Below, in pieces: positions 60,875 through 64,000 of a stretch of DNA of 64,000 nt. The notes under the pieces were generated by a model. That model saw nothing but the letters and a program-made list of their open reading frames with translations, had not been told where the DNA came from and did not search any database. Location of the stretch: the NCBI GenBank assembly GCA_900450455.1, contig UGGN01000001.1, positions 186,001 to 250,000 on the forward strand, given 5' to 3'. This DNA comes from [Eubacterium] infirmum. Lineage in GTDB: Bacteria; Bacillota; Clostridia; Peptostreptococcales; Anaerovoracaceae. Made by a program: the position numbers and the translations under genes. Every line of letters begins with the position of its first letter. Positions within the stretch are counted from its first letter, which is position 1.

Positions 60875-63800
60875 ATGAGTTCTAATATTAAGACTGCGAG
60901 CAAAAGGCTGTCTACGATAGTTCTATCGTTTTTAGTGCTGCTGAGCACGATGGCACCAATGTTACAGGCTTTTGCAGCAGATTCTACAAAGGGGATCGAA
61001 ACCAAAGTGGATAGAACGGAATTGGATAATGCCGTGCAGTCCGCAAAAGACGAAGGAGTACCCATTCAGAAAGATAGCAATCTAGATAAGGGAGTTGCAA
61101 CAAACAAATCTGAAGTGGATGCTAAGGTAGCCGAGATAAAACAAGATTATGAAAATCAAATAAAGGCTATTAAAGCGGAAATAGCAAAGAAGAAAGACTG
61201 TGATAAGAAGCAAAAAGAGTACGAAACAGCTAAGAAAAAATATGATAAGGATTTAGAAGAATATAACATCGCTAAGAAAAAATATGACGATGAAATGGTC
61301 ACATTTAACAAGGCGATGGCAGAACTGGAAAACCATAAGCATGATGATGGATATTTAAGTAAGCCAGAAGCTCAACTTCTTCAATTTAAAAGTGAACCTA
61401 ATGCAAGTATGCGTTTTGTCAATGGGGGGAAAGTTTATTCAAAATCTGAATGGCAAAGTTTTTACAATTCTAATATAAGAGGAAAACTAGGTACCGACGA
61501 AACGCATTGTACTAATGATTTTAATTATATTAATAGCTCAGCAAGCCCTACTGAAATAAGAACTATTCTTCATAAAGGACAGCCGTTGAAAGTAGAATAT
61601 ACAAATTTAGAGAACTCTTATTTTAACGGGAAAAAGATTTCTAAGGTTGAATACACATATACCCTAAAAAAAACCGGAATATCTGGACTTGATGATATGC
61701 CGGCATTGATTGAGAAAGATCCGGCGGTCACAATTTGGTATATAAATTTATATGGACAATCAGATATTAATTTGACGGCGAACTTCTATGATGAAGATGG
61801 GCATAAAATAGACATGACGGGTGCGTTGCTAAGCTTTTCCTCATTGAATAACGGTACGGGTACAGCCAATAATGCACCTTCAGCTGTTGGTAAGCCTATG
61901 GTGGAAAAAGTTTTAAGCTTTAATGGAGAATATATTAATATTTCCGGTTCATCTGTAAAAGCACAGCCTGATGGCGGAGCTTATTCAAGTAGAGATAATG
62001 AAAAAAAGGCGAATGGTTCAAGATTTTCAACTAATGAGTGGGACGACACTAAAAGTGAAGGTGGCAAGCCTACATGGTATGGTGCTATAGTTGGAAAAGT
62101 AAAAAGTACAGATATAAGCCTAAATATAGGTGCAAGTAAAAGAGGGGTTGTTTGGTTTGCACTTAACTCGGATATCAGGGCAATTGCTGTTCCAAATAAG
62201 CCAATAGAGCCAGTTCCACCTGTTGCACCACTACAACCACAGTGTCCTAACATACAGGCAAATTATCACTACGACATATTATATTACCAACCTCCAGTTG
62301 AGAAAAAGGTAAATGATGAAAATAATACAGATATAAATAATAAGACAGTTTTAAAAGATGCTGTTGTAAAGTTCATTTTAAATGTAGCTGATTTACCTGC
62401 AGGTCACGAAAAGATTGACTCGCTTGTATTTACTGATAAGCTTCCGGCAGGATATAAGGCTGATTTGGTTGCAACTAAGCAGTCGAGTCCTGACTATGAT
62501 GTGAATTATGATGAAGGCACTAATGAGATTACTTTTAGTGCAAAATCAGATTATATAAATACAGTTAATGCAGATTTAAGCACAGTTGCGAAAATAGCTG
62601 CGCCTGTAGTTGTAGGAAAGGTTACGAAAGCGGGCGTAACATACAAGAATGATTTTACTCTGACTATCAACAACGATTATTCGGTAAAATCTAAACCAGT
62701 AAAGGTTCACACGCCGACAGAACCTAAGAAGGAGGTATTCAAGGGCAGTACAACAACAAAGATAGACGGTAAAATAGTACAGCCTGAGGAAGAACTTACT
62801 TATGCAATTACATATAAGAATACAACAGGAAACGATGTAAACGCAGCAATCACGGATAAAATTCCCGCACACACCAAATTCGTATCAGCAGAAAACGGTG
62901 GAACAGAATCGGGTGGAGTAGTAACATGGAATGTTCCTGTAGCCAAGGATCAGAGCGTAACCGTTAAATTTACCGTAAAGGTAGATAAGGATGTCAACGG
63001 AGCACCTATAGATAACAAGGCAAGGGTCAATGATGGTACAAATGAGTTTGATACCAACGAGACCCATAACCCAACGCCGACAGAGCCTAAGAAGGAAGTC
63101 TTCAAGGGCGGTACAACAACTAAGATAGATGGCAAGAGAGTTGATGCAGGACAGGAACTTACATATGCAATTACCTATAAGAACACAACAGGAAATGATG
63201 TAAATGCTACAATCACAGATAAGCTGCCTAAACACACAAGCTTTGTATCAGCAGAAAATGGCGGAGCAGAGTCAGGTGGAGTAGTAACATGGAATGTTCC
63301 TGTAGCTAAGAATCAGAGCATAACAGTTAAGTTCACTGTAAAGGTAGATAAGAATGTTAACGGAGCACCTATCGATAATATTGCTAAGGTTAACGACGGT
63401 ACAAATAGCTATGATACCAACGAAACCCACAATCCAACACCGACAGAACCTAAGAAGGAAGTATTCAAGTATGGTACGACAACAAATATCGATGGTAAGC
63501 AAGTTCAGCCTGGTCAGAAGTTGACATATCAGATTACTTACAAGAATACGACCGGTGAAGAACGTGATGTAACAATCACAGATAAGCTACCGGCACATAC
63601 AAGCTTTGTATCAGCTGATAATGGCGGCAAGTTTGCAAACGGTAAAATAACTTGGACAGCTAAGGTTGCAGATGGAGATACATTCAAGGTTACATTTACC
63701 GTAAAGGTTGATAAGAATGTAAACGGAGAAATACTGGAGAATACAGCGATAGTAAACGATGGTGTTAACAATTTCAATACAAATACTGTAAAGAATCCAA

Positions 63801-63928
63801 CACCTAAGGTTCCGAAGAATCCGAATACAGGAGATTTCAACAATATTATGCTTCTCATACTTATGCTTTTGGGATCAAGCGGAGCCCTTGTAAGCGGCAT
63901 GGCTATCAAAAGAAGAAGAGAAGAGTAG
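60875..63928 (+). CDS. Antigen I/II (SpaP/SspB)-like cell-wall-anchored adhesin
   Basis: 1017 residues. Signal peptide to about Ala34 (QAFA|AD); Lys/Glu/Ala coiled-coil region (~80-150; repeated AKKKYD); a GbpC/Spa-like globular domain (~155-440, with VEYTNLENSYFNGKKISKVEYTY split by its loops, TWYGAIVGKV and VVWFALNSDIRA); a proline-rich joint (PVPPVAPLQPQCP, ~445-455); an antigen I/II C-terminal-type domain (~470-612; KDAVVKFILNVADL, SPDYDVNYDEGTN, YKNDFTLTINNDY); three 121-residue DUF11-like repeats (613 on); and a sorting signal NPNTG (982-986), TM segment and KRRREE. The order mirrors streptococcal antigen I/II adhesins, which bind salivary glycoprotein and collagen. GGGGAGG precedes the ATG. 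Confidence 0.88.
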   Translation: MSSNIKTASKRLSTIVLSFLVLLSTMAPMLQAFAADSTKGIETKVDRTELDNAVQSAKDEGVPIQKDSNLDKGVATNKSEVDAKVAEIKQDYENQIKAIKAEIAKKKDCDKKQKEYETAKKKYDKDLEEYNIAKKKYDDEMVTFNKAMAELENHKHDDGYLSKPEAQLLQFKSEPNASMRFVNGGKVYSKSEWQSFYNSNIRGKLGTDETHCTNDFNYINSSASPTEIRTILHKGQPLKVEYTNLENSYFNGKKISKVEYTYTLKKTGISGLDDMPALIEKDPAVTIWYINLYGQSDINLTANFYDEDGHKIDMTGALLSFSSLNNGTGTANNAPSAVGKPMVEKVLSFNGEYINISGSSVKAQPDGGAYSSRDNEKKANGSRFSTNEWDDTKSEGGKPTWYGAIVGKVKSTDISLNIGASKRGVVWFALNSDIRAIAVPNKPIEPVPPVAPLQPQCPNIQANYHYDILYYQPPVEKKVNDENNTDINNKTVLKDAVVKFILNVADLPAGHEKIDSLVFTDKLPAGYKADLVATKQSSPDYDVNYDEGTNEITFSAKSDYINTVNADLSTVAKIAAPVVVGKVTKAGVTYKNDFTLTINNDYSVKSKPVKVHTPTEPKKEVFKGSTTTKIDGKIVQPEEELTYAITYKNTTGNDVNAAITDKIPAHTKFVSAENGGTESGGVVTWNVPVAKDQSVTVKFTVKVDKDVNGAPIDNKARVNDGTNEFDTNETHNPTPTEPKKEVFKGGTTTKIDGKRVDAGQELTYAITYKNTTGNDVNATITDKLPKHTSFVSAENGGAESGGVVTWNVPVAKNQSITVKFTVKVDKNVNGAPIDNIAKVNDGTNSYDTNETHNPTPTEPKKEVFKYGTTTNIDGKQVQPGQKLTYQITYKNTTGEERDVTITDKLPAHTSFVSADNGGKFANGKITWTAKVADGDTFKVTFTVKVDKNVNGEILENTAIVNDGVNNFNTNTVKNPTPKVPKNPNTGDFNNIMLLILMLLGSSGALVSGMAIKRRREE
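62711..63799 (+). repeat. Three 363-bp tandem repeats in the adhesin
   Basis: Units begin at 62711, 63074 and 63437, exactly 363 bp (121 residues) apart, each opening with TPTEPKKEVFK and containing LTY(A/Q)ITYKNTTG, TDK(I/L)P and VKFTVKVDK-type strands. Units 1 and 2 are nearly identical; unit 3 differs in its second half and leads into the sorting signal. The pattern resembles DUF11/isopeptide-type stalk domains. Confidence 0.9.
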
Positions 63929-63966
63929 CATAGCAACACGGTGATAATCAAATAGATTTCACTTTT

Positions 63967-63995
63967 AGAGGACGGATTTTCCGTCCTCTATTTAT
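63967..63995 (+). terminator. Intrinsic terminator after the adhesin gene
   Basis: Perfect 9-bp stem AGAGGACGG / CCGTCCTCT with ATTTT loop, then ATTTAT. Confidence 0.75.
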
Positions 63996-64000
63996 GACTA

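Overview
The window looks like chromosomal DNA of an anaerobic, amino-acid-fermenting Bacillota of class Clostridia, probably host-associated. Supporting signs are strong GGAGG-type ribosome binding sites, an AddB nuclease subunit, [FeFe]-hydrogenase maturases (HydE/G/F), a stand-alone phosphotransacetylase, the anaerobic (cbi) cobalamin pathway under a B12 riboswitch, several amino-acid/dipeptide hydrolases and carriers, and a sortase-anchored antigen I/II-type adhesin like those of oral streptococci. A Mogibacterium/[Eubacterium]-like (Anaerovoracaceae) source is my guess; it rests on gene content, not on a search. All coordinates, hairpins and promoters were read by eye.

Layout. (1) 1-10 kb: the end of a membrane transporter plus a YtcJ-type amidohydrolase, a Fic protein bracketed by two near-identical terminators, a tandem pair of small 4-TM proteins, YitT, an M32 carboxypeptidase, asparaginase and a stand-alone arginine deiminase. 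(2) 10-22.6 kb: a minus-strand amino-acid scavenging cluster of three paralogous RocB-like M20 hydrolases, an ArgE/DapE-type M20 enzyme, a second YtcJ-type amidohydrolase and an AGCS sodium symporter, divergent from a polar-amino-acid ABC transporter. (3) 22.8-34.5 kb: tex and addB, a tRNA-Thr(CGU) whose 3' half is repeated 1.47 kb downstream around a single DUF4143 ATPase gene, the pantothenate symporter pair yhdT-panF behind a ~190-nt leader ending in an intrinsic terminator, an HD alarmone-hydrolase-like gene and several unknowns. (4) 34.7-39.5 kb: hydE-hydG-hydF and pta. (5) 39.6-46.6 kb: a small M50-like protease, small membrane proteins, asnS, rho, yqhQ (DUF1385), prmC and rpmE. (6) 46.7-60.7 kb: one long cobalamin operon (promoter, riboswitch, cbiK lipoprotein, a membrane-anchored partner, cbiD-F-G-H-J-ET-A-B, cobD, cbiP, cbiC). 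(7) 60.9-64 kb: a 1017-aa antigen I/II-like adhesin with three 121-residue repeats.

How the genes work together: hydrolases and carriers supply free amino acids (arginine, asparagine, alanine, dipeptides) for fermentation; Pta and a hydrogenase encoded elsewhere would dispose of acetyl-CoA and electrons; B12 would serve corrinoid enzymes typical of such metabolism.

Most unusual signals: a 21-bp repeat family found both as an in-frame 45-bp-period array inside cbiA and as a near-palindromic array after cbiB; the tRNA-bounded single-gene islet; the orphan leader/terminator before yhdT-panF; the lipoprotein form of CbiK; and an AddB that has lost its P-loop.
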